NCBI GenBank assembly: GCA_002309475.1 | Contig: DBXJ01000059.1 | Coordinates: 54,123 to 89,262, forward strand | Length of the DNA: 35,140 nt | Direction of reading: 5' to 3' | Source: Bacteroidales bacterium UBA1215 | Lineage (GTDB): Bacteria > Bacteroidota > Bacteroidia > Bacteroidales > WCHB1-69 | Part shown: in pieces, positions 24,432 through 31,327 of the stretch | How the letters are laid out: the number at the start of each line of letters is the position of its first letter | Numbering within the stretch: the first letter of the stretch is position 1 | The notes under the pieces: generated by a model | Told to the model about the DNA's origin: nothing | Seen by the model: the letters and a program-made list of their open reading frames with translations, nothing else | Databases searched by the model: none | Made by a program: the position numbers and the translations under genes

Positions 24432-24469
24432 AAATATCAAATATGCTTATATGTGTTATTTGTTGAATT

Positions 24470-25546
24470 TTAGTTTTTTAAATATTTTACAGTTCCATCA
24501 CCGTATAATTTGCATTTTCGGTTGTTCAATACAGCATTTGCCACATAAGCACATGTTTGTTTTTCATTTTTATCCTTAACTGTTCTTTTGTGAAATTCTT
24601 CAATCTCGTCAAACCACTCTTTTGTTACTAGATTCCCTTCCTTGTTTTTCACACCTAACTTTCCCTTGTGCTTTTTTATATTCTCAACGATTGTGAAACC
24701 AAATTTTCCGTCCTTTGTGTTTATATATTCAATATCACTGATACTTTTAGAATCTGGATTTCCTTTTTTATCTACTTTGATGAGTCTTTCTGCAAGTTTT
24801 TTATACCCTATCTTTTTGTTGGCAAAATCGTCCAACACCTCCTTGTTAAACATAGAAAACCTTTTTATTGCATATTCCTCCTTACCCGAAAGGTCATATT
24901 CACCCCGTCCACTTTCAATCTTTAAGTCGGGTATGCTTATGGATGCCCAATCTTTAGAAATAGTGTTTGACTTCGGAGTTTGGATTTTAATACGTAAATA
25001 ATGTCGTGATTTGTCATACGGACCAACCCAGATGTATCGTGTCAATCCAGTAGTATTCTTACCGATTTTGTTTTTTTCTTCACTCTCATTTATTTGACTG
25101 TAATCTATATGCTTGAATAAGTCTTTTGACGATATTTTATCGTTGGCATGTTTCAACAGTACAAGATAATGCTTTCTGACGAATTCATAAGTCCATAGAA
25201 TCTCATCATCCGTTATGTTTTGGACAAATGGATACGGGATGTATGGTTCACTACATAAAATCATCGGAATAAAATCCATATCACCATCTCCGTTACTGAA
25301 CCATATACAAGGATCGTGTTTATTATTCTTATACTCCATTGTTCCGTCAATCATTATATTTACTTTGAACCCGAAGTCTTCCTTCGCCAAAAACGGTATG
25401 TCGTTAAATTCCCTTTCTTTTATGCTCTCCCACCACACGGCTCTTTTTACTCCGTCTTCAAAAATAGAAGATATTTCTTCAATACTTAATGTGCTTGTAT
25501 CAAGTAGATTATTTGTAAATTCGTTAAATTCTTCAATATATTTCAT
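24470..25546 (-). CDS. Tagged hypothetical protein, 358 aa (MKYIEEFNEF)
   Basis: The ATG at 25546 gives M-K-Y-I-E-E-F-N-E-F-T, a variant of the tag, followed by L-S-I-E-E-I. The body is large, with S-N-G-D-G-D-M-D-F acidic loop, a Y-I-W-V-G-P-Y-D strand and several basic segments, and a C-terminal part of short beta strands (K-D-G-K-F-G-F-T-I-V, K-L-G-V-K-N-K-E-G). The latter pattern resembles one or two WG-like units, but weakly. There is no signal peptide and no family was recognised. Promoter copy D is 38 bp upstream. Confidence 0.7.
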   Translation of the reverse strand: MKYIEEFNEFTNNLLDTSTLSIEEISSIFEDGVKRAVWWESIKEREFNDIPFLAKEDFGFKVNIMIDGTMEYKNNKHDPCIWFSNGDGDMDFIPMILCSEPYIPYPFVQNITDDEILWTYEFVRKHYLVLLKHANDKISSKDLFKHIDYSQINESEEKNKIGKNTTGLTRYIWVGPYDKSRHYLRIKIQTPKSNTISKDWASISIPDLKIESGRGEYDLSGKEEYAIKRFSMFNKEVLDDFANKKIGYKKLAERLIKVDKKGNPDSKSISDIEYINTKDGKFGFTIVENIKKHKGKLGVKNKEGNLVTKEWFDEIEEFHKRTVKDKNEKQTCAYVANAVLNNRKCKLYGDGTVKYLKN

Positions 25547-25584
25547 ACTTGTATTTTTTATATTATACAATATTTATTTTTTTA

Positions 25585-25614
25585 CAAAGATACTATTTAT
25601 TTTTGGAAAAACAT
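25585..25614 (-). promoter_or_regulatory. Cluster promoter repeat, copy D
   Basis: TATCTTTG is intact at the -7 position, but the -33 TTG is replaced by ATG in this copy. It sits 38 bp before the 358-aa tagged gene and just after the orphan tag at 25618-25671. It may be weaker than the other copies. Confidence 0.75.
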
Positions 25615-25617
25615 AAT

Positions 25618-25671
25618 TTATTGAAGTTTTTTAAATTCTACAAATTCATCAAAATCTTTAATATGTTCCAT
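25618..25671 (-). pseudogene. Orphan tag ORF, 17 codons (MEHIKDFDEF)
   Basis: Reads M-E-H-I-K-D-F-D-E-F-V-E-F-K-K-L-Q and stops directly before promoter copy D. It starts 11 bp after the stop of the 147-aa gene. The leader in front (ACACATTGATT before the ATG) is the same as that of the 182-aa gene at 22845-23393. It is probably the remnant of a tagged gene whose body was removed, though a translated short peptide cannot be excluded. Confidence 0.55.
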
Positions 25672-25682
25672 AATCAATGTGT

Positions 25683-26126
25683 TTATTTATTATCAACTAT
25701 TGTTGTATAATCGGGCATAGGAAGATTTGTTGGAATTTTGGCATTTGAATTATTTCTGTTCCATTCTTTTATTAAAATATTCCAGTTTGATTCAACTTCA
25801 TCCTCATTTGTTCTTTTCAAAAAATCACATAATATTTTTCTTAATTTTGAATTTAAAACATCTTCTTTTCCGTTATGATGAAAATATTTATTGGTTCTAT
25901 ATTCTATGCAAGTATGAAATTCATTTCCAGAAATACCATCTTTTTTGTAATCTCTGATATGAAAATGTGGTATATTTCCAGGGTCATCTGTATTAACATA
26001 AACTTCAAGTATGGGTGATTGTGATATGAAACCAACCCTTGCCATTTCCAACAATGGTTCCGATTCAATAGATTTGTTATTCACAAACTCACCAAATTTT
26101 AAAACTCTTTCATCAATCTTTTTCAT
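25683..26126 (-). CDS. Tagged PHFHI-motif protein, 147 aa
   Basis: Begins M-K-K-I-D-E-R-V-L-K-F-G-E-F-V, a variant of the tag with a four-residue insertion. Then follow E-P-L-L-E-M-A-R-V-G-F, a strand I-L-E-V-Y-V-N-T-D-D, I-P-H-F-H-I-R-D, and the helices L-R-K-I-L-C-D-F-L and I-K-E-W-N-R. It is a paralogue of the 182-aa protein. The L-L-E-M sequence about 25 residues from the start is also a possible protease site of the L/I-x-E type. The function is unknown. Promoter copy E is 37 bp upstream. Confidence 0.75.
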   Translation of the reverse strand: MKKIDERVLKFGEFVNNKSIESEPLLEMARVGFISQSPILEVYVNTDDPGNIPHFHIRDYKKDGISGNEFHTCIEYRTNKYFHHNGKEDVLNSKLRKILCDFLKRTNEDEVESNWNILIKEWNRNNSNAKIPTNLPMPDYTTIVDNK

Positions 26127-26163
26127 TTTCTATTTTTTAATTTTATATGATATTTATTTTTTA

Positions 26164-26193
26164 CAAAGATACTATTTATTTTTGGGAAAACAA
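26164..26193 (-). promoter_or_regulatory. Cluster promoter repeat, copy E
   Basis: TTG-N19-TATCTTTG on the minus strand, 37 bp before the 147-aa tagged gene. The leader after the -7 box differs from copies B, C and F in its second half. Confidence 0.85.
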
Positions 26194-26232
26194 AATAAAT
26201 TGGTAAGAAATCCAATAGATTCACATTTAGTT

Positions 26233-27069
26233 TTATTTTAATTGTGATAACAGTGTAACGATTGTAATGGATTTTGGTGTAAAGTTACTTATAATACCTT
26301 CTATACATTGACTTACTGTGTTACCAGAAGAAATTGTGTCATCTAATAACAGTATTTTTTTATCGTCCATAATCGGCCTTATGTTCACATTGTTATTAAC
26401 TCCTATATATTTGATATATTTTAGGTATTCTTTATTCATTACTTTTGCTTCAAAATCGGCACCTTCCATTCGATTGAATGCTCTATTGATTTTGGTTATA
26501 ATTTCGTTGTAATTATCTGGATAATCTTTGATAATTTGTGCCTTGTTTATCAAATCATCATCTATTATCTCTTCTTTTGTAATTTTTACGAGAAACTCTC
26601 TGACTATATTATCGGCTTTCACCTGTTTGGAAATTACTTCCATAAAACGTTCATTGATGTTTGTCGAAGATGGTGTAATTACAATGGTGTCATATGTGTT
26701 GTTTATCTTCTTGCAGATTTCTAGAAACCTTCTAATATATCTAAATATTTCTTCGTTTGTTATGTTGAATTTCCATCCCTTATTTCCTTTCAATGCATAT
26801 ATAAAAGGATTTCCATCTCTCTGTGTGTTGGTATTATCAATAAGTTTGTTCCGTTTAAATATCGAAATCACATCGTAGTTCTTATATTTATCATACACAG
26901 GATTATTAACTAAAGAAAAATCAACTCCATTATCATGCTCATCTGTCAAAGAAACCGTTTTTGTATCTGTGTTTATATTTATTCCTTCAACTATATATAA
27001 TGGTTCATTTGTGTCAACCATAAAAAAATCGTTATAACTTTTGATATTACTATAGTTATGTTTTTTCAT
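26233..27069 (-). CDS. Tagged phosphoribosyltransferase-domain protein, 278 aa
   Basis: Starts M-K-K-H-N-Y-S-N-I-K-S-Y-N-D-F-F, in which N-I-K-S-Y-N-D-F-F is the cluster tag shifted by six residues. The tag is followed by Y-I-V-E-G-I near residue 25. The C-terminal region has the PRPP-binding signature I-L-L-L-D-D-T-I-S-S-G-N-T-V (about 239-252, acidic pair 243-244), typical of type I phosphoribosyltransferases, and an earlier strand T-I-V-I-T-P-S-S-T-N fits the same fold. The substrate cannot be predicted. There is no signal peptide. Promoter copy F lies 39 bp upstream. Confidence 0.8.
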   Translation of the reverse strand: MKKHNYSNIKSYNDFFMVDTNEPLYIVEGININTDTKTVSLTDEHDNGVDFSLVNNPVYDKYKNYDVISIFKRNKLIDNTNTQRDGNPFIYALKGNKGWKFNITNEEIFRYIRRFLEICKKINNTYDTIVITPSSTNINERFMEVISKQVKADNIVREFLVKITKEEIIDDDLINKAQIIKDYPDNYNEIITKINRAFNRMEGADFEAKVMNKEYLKYIKYIGVNNNVNIRPIMDDKKILLLDDTISSGNTVSQCIEGIISNFTPKSITIVTLLSQLK

Positions 27070-27108
27070 ATCTACTATATTTTTATATTATACAATATTT
27101 ATTTTTTA

Positions 27109-27139
27109 CAAAGATACTATTTATTTTTGGAATTATCAA
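27109..27139 (-). promoter_or_regulatory. Cluster promoter repeat, copy F
   Basis: TTG-N20-TATCTTTG on the minus strand, one base longer spacing than the other copies because similarity ends just after the CCAAAAATAAATAG part. It is 39 bp before the phosphoribosyltransferase gene. Confidence 0.8.
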
Positions 27140-27143
27140 ATAT

Positions 27144-27977
27144 TTAGAATGTTTTTATTATTTTAAATTTATCACCACCCAACAAATAACCTTCTTTAAA
27201 TTTTGAAATATATTCAGGTAAAATCAGATTAGGAGTAAAAACACAATTTGCACAAAAAGCATCAAAATAAAAATCTATATCATTTTTTAATGTTTCAACA
27301 TTTATTTTTAAAAGCATATAGTGGGACTCGGTAGGTATATAATTCTCCTCCAATGTTTTTCGTAAAGAATTTGCTAATCCGTTATTTTCATACAATGTAA
27401 AATAAACTCTTGGTGGATATTTATAAACAGGATTACAATCATTTCGTGGTTCCAACCCATTTTTCAATATATTATCAACATTAGAAAATGGAGTGTAATG
27501 ATAAATAACTTTTTTAGAAAATACAAGAAGATTTACATTTGTTTGTTTCAAAGGTTCAAAAAAGAAATATACTAAATTTGTCTTAATTTCCCTTTTAGAT
27601 AAGAAGAAACCATTCATCCTCATATCTATATCTAACATTTCTGCAATATCTGGGTCCTTGTATATAGCAATGTAAATGCCAATTCCATTGTTGTATTCTT
27701 TTTTTACAAATTGATTTTTGGAAAAATGGTATTTCTTAATGATGTTTCCACAAAAATCATCAAGGGGCAATATATCCATTTTATTTTCAATTAATATATC
27801 ACCACTTGAAAAATAGTCATATTCGTGGTCGTGTATAGATAAGTCTATGTTATCACTAACCTTTTTATACCATTCTTCAACTTCACTTTCACTAATATCT
27901 AAACAAGAAAAATCAACTTCTGGTTTTTCTAATTCTTTGTTTATCGTGTATTCATCAAAATTTTTAATCTTTTCCAT
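27144..27977 (-). CDS. Tagged ADP-ribosyltransferase-like protein, 277 aa (MEKIKNFDEY)
   Basis: N-terminal tag M-E-K-I-K-N-F-D-E-Y-T. The second half shows V-I-Y-H-Y-T-P-F-S-N-V-D-N-I-L-K-N-G-L (157-175) then Y-P-P-R-V-Y-F-T. A strand ending in H-Y/H-T, a helix, N-G-L and a later R-[VI]-Y-F is the pattern of the ART superfamily members related to RNA 2'-phosphotransferase and DarT, and of ART-like proteins in T4-like phages. The catalytic Glu and exact NAD contacts cannot be fixed by eye. The N-terminal half is of unknown fold. First gene of the cluster; promoter copy G is 34 bp upstream. Confidence 0.65.
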   Translation of the reverse strand: MEKIKNFDEYTINKELEKPEVDFSCLDISESEVEEWYKKVSDNIDLSIHDHEYDYFSSGDILIENKMDILPLDDFCGNIIKKYHFSKNQFVKKEYNNGIGIYIAIYKDPDIAEMLDIDMRMNGFFLSKREIKTNLVYFFFEPLKQTNVNLLVFSKKVIYHYTPFSNVDNILKNGLEPRNDCNPVYKYPPRVYFTLYENNGLANSLRKTLEENYIPTESHYMLLKINVETLKNDIDFYFDAFCANCVFTPNLILPEYISKFKEGYLLGGDKFKIIKTF

Positions 27978-28011
27978 AATTGTATTTTTATTATATCATA
28001 ATTATTTTTTA

Positions 28012-28041
28012 CAAAGATACTATTTATTTTTGGAAAAACAA
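28012..28041 (-). promoter_or_regulatory. Cluster promoter repeat, copy G
   Basis: TTG-N19-TATCTTTG on the minus strand, 34 bp before the ART-like tagged gene. It is the outermost copy; repeat similarity stops at about 28041, which marks the right boundary of the cluster. Confidence 0.85.
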
Positions 28042-28123
28042 TTTTTTTTACCACTTTCCCTTCGAACAATGTTCTGTATTGACAGGTGTTGTCATGGCAC
28101 AATAATCATACTCTTGGCTATGT

Positions 28124-28171
28124 TCGGTTTAACCGACACCTATTTGCCATTATGTAGGATAATCTATCCTA
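28124..28171. other. Two small inverted repeats between the cluster and aspS
   Basis: TCGGTT-T-AACCGA (28124-28136) and TAGGATA-ATC-TATCCTA (28155-28171) are perfect hairpins in the 245-bp gap between the cluster and aspS. Neither is followed by a convincing T tract on the minus strand, so they are not clear aspS terminators. The surrounding sequence has no gene and a base composition like the flanks, not the cluster. Confidence 0.4.
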
Positions 28172-28222
28172 TGAATTTTTGTGTTTAATTGTCTAAAGTT
28201 GATCTATATGTAAAGATGAACT

Positions 28223-29980
28223 TTATTCCACCTTTTTTATATCAATACACAATTCATTTAGTTGTTCATCGGAGATAGCAGAAGGCGAGCCGCTCATGAC
28301 ATCTCTTCCGGCGTTGTTTTTCGGGAAGGCGATAAAATCTCTAATGCTATCGGCACCGCCAAACAAGGCACACAAACGGTCAAAGCCGAATGCCAGACCT
28401 GCATGAGGTGGTGCTCCATATTCAAAGGCATTCATCAAGAAACCGAATTGCGACAGAGCTTGTTCGTCGGTGAAACCCAAGGTATGGAACATTTTGTTTT
28501 GCAGGGTGCGGTCGTGGATACGAATGCTTCCGCCACCGACTTCTACACCATTGATAACCATATCGTAGGCGTTGGCTCTTATGCGACCCCATTGTTGGCT
28601 GTCGTCCAATAATGGTTCATCTTCCGGCTTGGGGGCTGTGAAAGGATGGTGCATGGCGTAGAAGCGTTGTGTTTCTTCATCCCATTCTAACAATGGAAAG
28701 TCGATCACCCAGAGTGGAGCAAACTGGTCAGGATTGCGGAGACCGAGTTGGTTGCCCATTTCCAAACGCAATTCATTGAGTTGTTTGCGGGTTTTCATAG
28801 TTTCTCCACATAAAACAAGCATCAAATCACCCGGTTTTGCGGCAAATTTTTCTGCTATCGTCTTCAAATCTTCAGGAGTATAGAATTTGTCAACCGAGGA
28901 TTTAAAACTGCCGTCAGCATTGTATTTAATATATACCAGACCACCTGCACCGACTTGCGGGCGTTTGACAAAATCTGTCAAAGCGTCTAATTGTTTGCGG
29001 GAATATTCAGCACAGCCGTTAGCACAGATACCCACTACAAGGTCGGCATTGTCAAACAAACCGAAGCCCTTTCCTTTCACTACATCGTTGATTTCAACGA
29101 ATTTCATGCCGAAGCGGATGTCGGGTTTGTCGCTGCCATAATATTTCATGGCATTATGCCAAGTCATACGCGGAAAAGTGTCAAAATGCAGTCCTTTTAC
29201 CTCTGCAAACAAGTGTTTGATCATGGCTTCAAAAGTGTTGAGGACATCTTCTTGTTCCACAAACGACATTTCACAGTCAATTTGCGTGAATTCCGGTTGA
29301 CGGTCGGCACGCAAGTCTTCATCTCTGAAGCAACGGACAATTTGGAAGTAGCGGTCAAAACCGGAAACCATCAACAATTGTTTGTATTGTTGCGGACTTT
29401 GCGGCAGGGCATAGAATTCGCCCGGATTCATACGAGACGGCACCACAAAGTCGCGTGCTCCTTCAGGGGTGGATTTGATTAAGAAAGGAGTTTCAATTTC
29501 CAAGAAATTTTGACTGCTTAAAAAATTCCGTGTCAGCATTGCCACTTTGTGGCGAAGTTCCAAATTTTTGCGAACGGGAGTACGTCTCAAATCCAAATAA
29601 CGGTATTTCATGCGTAAATCATCGCCGCCGTCACTAACATCTTCTATGGTGAAAGGAGGTGTTTTGGAAACATTGAGAATATTTAGTTCGTTGACAATAA
29701 TTTCAATGTCTCCGGTGGGAATTTTGTTGTTTTTGCTACTTCTTTCCGCTACAATTCCTTTTGCTTGCAAAACATATTCGCGACCCAATTTGCGAGCTTG
29801 GTTGCACAAGTCGGTATTGGTTTCCATATTGAAGGCAAGTTGTGTAATGCCATAGCGGTCGCGTAAATCGATAAATGTCATACCGCCTAAATCGCGAGAG
29901 CGTTGCAGCCAACCGCAAAGGGTGACTTCTTGTCCTACGTGGTTGATGTTTAATTCACCACAAGTGTTTGTCCTATACAT
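28223..29980 (-). CDS. aspS: Aspartyl-tRNA synthetase
   Basis: A class II synthetase that charges tRNA-Asp with aspartate using ATP. The ATG at 29980 gives M-Y-R-T-N-T-C-G-E-L, the normal start, and a length of 585 residues, usual for the bacterial enzyme. The N-terminal anticodon-binding OB fold (V-T-L-C-G-W-L-Q-R-S-R-D) is followed by motif 2 (F-R-D-E-D-L-R-A-D-R-Q-P-E-F-T-Q), the bacterial insertion domain, and motif 3 (G-L-A-F-G-F-D-R-L). The large insertion domain marks it as the bacterial type. A possible promoter lies at 30017-30024. Housekeeping gene, not part of the neighbouring cluster. Confidence 0.97.
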   Translation of the reverse strand: MYRTNTCGELNINHVGQEVTLCGWLQRSRDLGGMTFIDLRDRYGITQLAFNMETNTDLCNQARKLGREYVLQAKGIVAERSSKNNKIPTGDIEIIVNELNILNVSKTPPFTIEDVSDGGDDLRMKYRYLDLRRTPVRKNLELRHKVAMLTRNFLSSQNFLEIETPFLIKSTPEGARDFVVPSRMNPGEFYALPQSPQQYKQLLMVSGFDRYFQIVRCFRDEDLRADRQPEFTQIDCEMSFVEQEDVLNTFEAMIKHLFAEVKGLHFDTFPRMTWHNAMKYYGSDKPDIRFGMKFVEINDVVKGKGFGLFDNADLVVGICANGCAEYSRKQLDALTDFVKRPQVGAGGLVYIKYNADGSFKSSVDKFYTPEDLKTIAEKFAAKPGDLMLVLCGETMKTRKQLNELRLEMGNQLGLRNPDQFAPLWVIDFPLLEWDEETQRFYAMHHPFTAPKPEDEPLLDDSQQWGRIRANAYDMVINGVEVGGGSIRIHDRTLQNKMFHTLGFTDEQALSQFGFLMNAFEYGAPPHAGLAFGFDRLCALFGGADSIRDFIAFPKNNAGRDVMSGSPSAISDEQLNELCIDIKKVE

Positions 29981-30016
29981 AGTTATACTTTGTTGTCTAC
30001 AATAAAAAATAAATTG

Positions 30017-30024
30017 CAAAGTTA
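30017..30024 (-). promoter_or_regulatory. Candidate aspS -7 element (TAACTTTG)
   Basis: TAACTTTG on the minus strand matches TAnnTTTG and lies 36 bp before the aspS ATG. A TTG at the standard distance was not found. Confidence 0.5.
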
Positions 30025-30189
30025 CAAAAAAGTTTACAAATTTTGACTATCATTTACAAAAAAGAAATCGCTAAATGAAGAATTAAAAAATAATGGTTGT
30101 AAATATTTGAAAAAGATATTGATAATGAAGTGAAAAAAAGTTTTTTGCATCAATGGGGCAAAAATGGACAATTGCATGTATTTTTTTAG

Positions 30190-30197
30190 TACTTTTG
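30190..30197 (+). promoter_or_regulatory. Candidate -7 element of the TerC gene (TACTTTTG)
   Basis: TACTTTTG matches TAnnTTTG, 18 bp before the ATG at 30216. The nearest TTG upstream is only 15 bases away, shorter than the usual 19, so the -33 box is uncertain. I see no manganese riboswitch in the short leader. Confidence 0.5.
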
Positions 30198-30215
30198 CTT
30201 TCTTAAAATAGCCGA

Positions 30216-31292
30216 ATGAACGAAATTATATTTTTGATAATATTTATAGTTTTTATTGCATTTGCCTTGGCATTGGATTTAGGCGTTTTCAATAAAAACA
30301 GCCATGTAATATCTTTTAAGGAATCACTCATGTTTTCAAGTTTGTGGGTGGTGTTGGCATTGCTGTTTTTTGTATTTCTCCGCTATGGAGGGCATTTGTT
30401 GCACAATATTGACAATATGTCTCAATTGGCGGAAGTAAATCTTAGATATGGTCATCATATCGACTTTAAAGACGGTGCAACTTTTGCCGAAAATTTGCAA
30501 TTGTATCGCAATCAAATGTCTTTGGAATTCATTACAGGCTATGTAATTGAATATGCCATGTCGATCGACAATATATTTGTCATGTTGCTGATATTTACTT
30601 CGTTTGGAGTGGAACAAAAATATTATCACCGGGTATTGTTTTGGGGAATCATAGGCGCTGTAGTCATGCGATTTGCCTTCATTTTTATTCTCTCCGGCTT
30701 GGTGCATAAGTTCGCTTGGATATTGGCAATATTTGGTGTTATTTTGATTTACACTGCCATTAAAATGTTTGTCAATCGCAACAAACAGCAAAAAGTGGAT
30801 ATAGAAAACAACAAGGTGGTGAAGTTTGTCAGCAAACATTTTGCGGTAACTTCTCATTTTAGCGAGGGACATTTTTTTGTAAAAGAAAATGGCAAGAAAA
30901 TGATCACGCCCTTGCTATTAGTATTGTTGATAGTGGAGGGTTCGGATGTGATTTTTGCAGTTGATTCAGTACCGGCCATTTTTTCCATCACACAAGACCA
31001 ATATTTGGTATTCTTTTCCAATATATTTGCCATAGTGGGTTTGCGGTCTTTGTTTTTTATGTTGAGCAGTTTGGTCAATTTGTTCCATTATCTAAAGTCG
31101 GGCTTGAGTGTATTGCTGGCATTTGTGGGAGTAAAAATATTGTTGGAAAGTTTCACCGATATACATATCAGTGTAGGCATATCTTTGGCAATCATTTTGT
31201 CGGTAATAGTGCTTTGTATTCTTTTATCGCTGATATTTCCGCCAAAAGATAAACATGAGAAACTACAAGAAATAGTCGTAGAAGAAAAATAA
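30216..31292 (+). CDS. TerC/Alx-family membrane protein, probable manganese exporter
   Basis: A 358-residue integral membrane protein with about eight or nine hydrophobic spans. Family marks are A-L-D-L-G-V-F-N near residue 20, A-M-S-I-D-N-I-F-V-M near 110, and V-E-G-S-D-V-I-F-A-V-D-S-V-P-A near 240; the conserved acidic residues inside these spans are the presumed metal site. Characterised TerC/Alx proteins export Mn2+ and some help metalate secreted enzymes. The tail is charged and cytoplasmic. It has its own promoter (30190-30197) and is followed after 35 bp by the S46 peptidase gene, without a visible terminator, so they may be co-transcribed. Confidence 0.88.
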   Translation: MNEIIFLIIFIVFIAFALALDLGVFNKNSHVISFKESLMFSSLWVVLALLFFVFLRYGGHLLHNIDNMSQLAEVNLRYGHHIDFKDGATFAENLQLYRNQMSLEFITGYVIEYAMSIDNIFVMLLIFTSFGVEQKYYHRVLFWGIIGAVVMRFAFIFILSGLVHKFAWILAIFGVILIYTAIKMFVNRNKQQKVDIENNKVVKFVSKHFAVTSHFSEGHFFVKENGKKMITPLLLVLLIVEGSDVIFAVDSVPAIFSITQDQYLVFFSNIFAIVGLRSLFFMLSSLVNLFHYLKSGLSVLLAFVGVKILLESFTDIHISVGISLAIILSVIVLCILLSLIFPPKDKHEKLQEIVVEEK

Positions 31293-31327
31293 AATAAATT
31301 ATAATAGTTAAATAAAATATTTTAAAG

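Noticed and set aside
21975..28041. Regular repeats across the AT-rich cluster as a CRISPR array
   Set aside because: The repeats are spaced by about 700 to 1600 bp of coding sequence and fit promoters with start codons, not repeat-spacer units; no cas gene is present.
28262..29482. Plus-strand frames inside aspS
   Set aside because: They are shadows of the aspS gene on the opposite strand.
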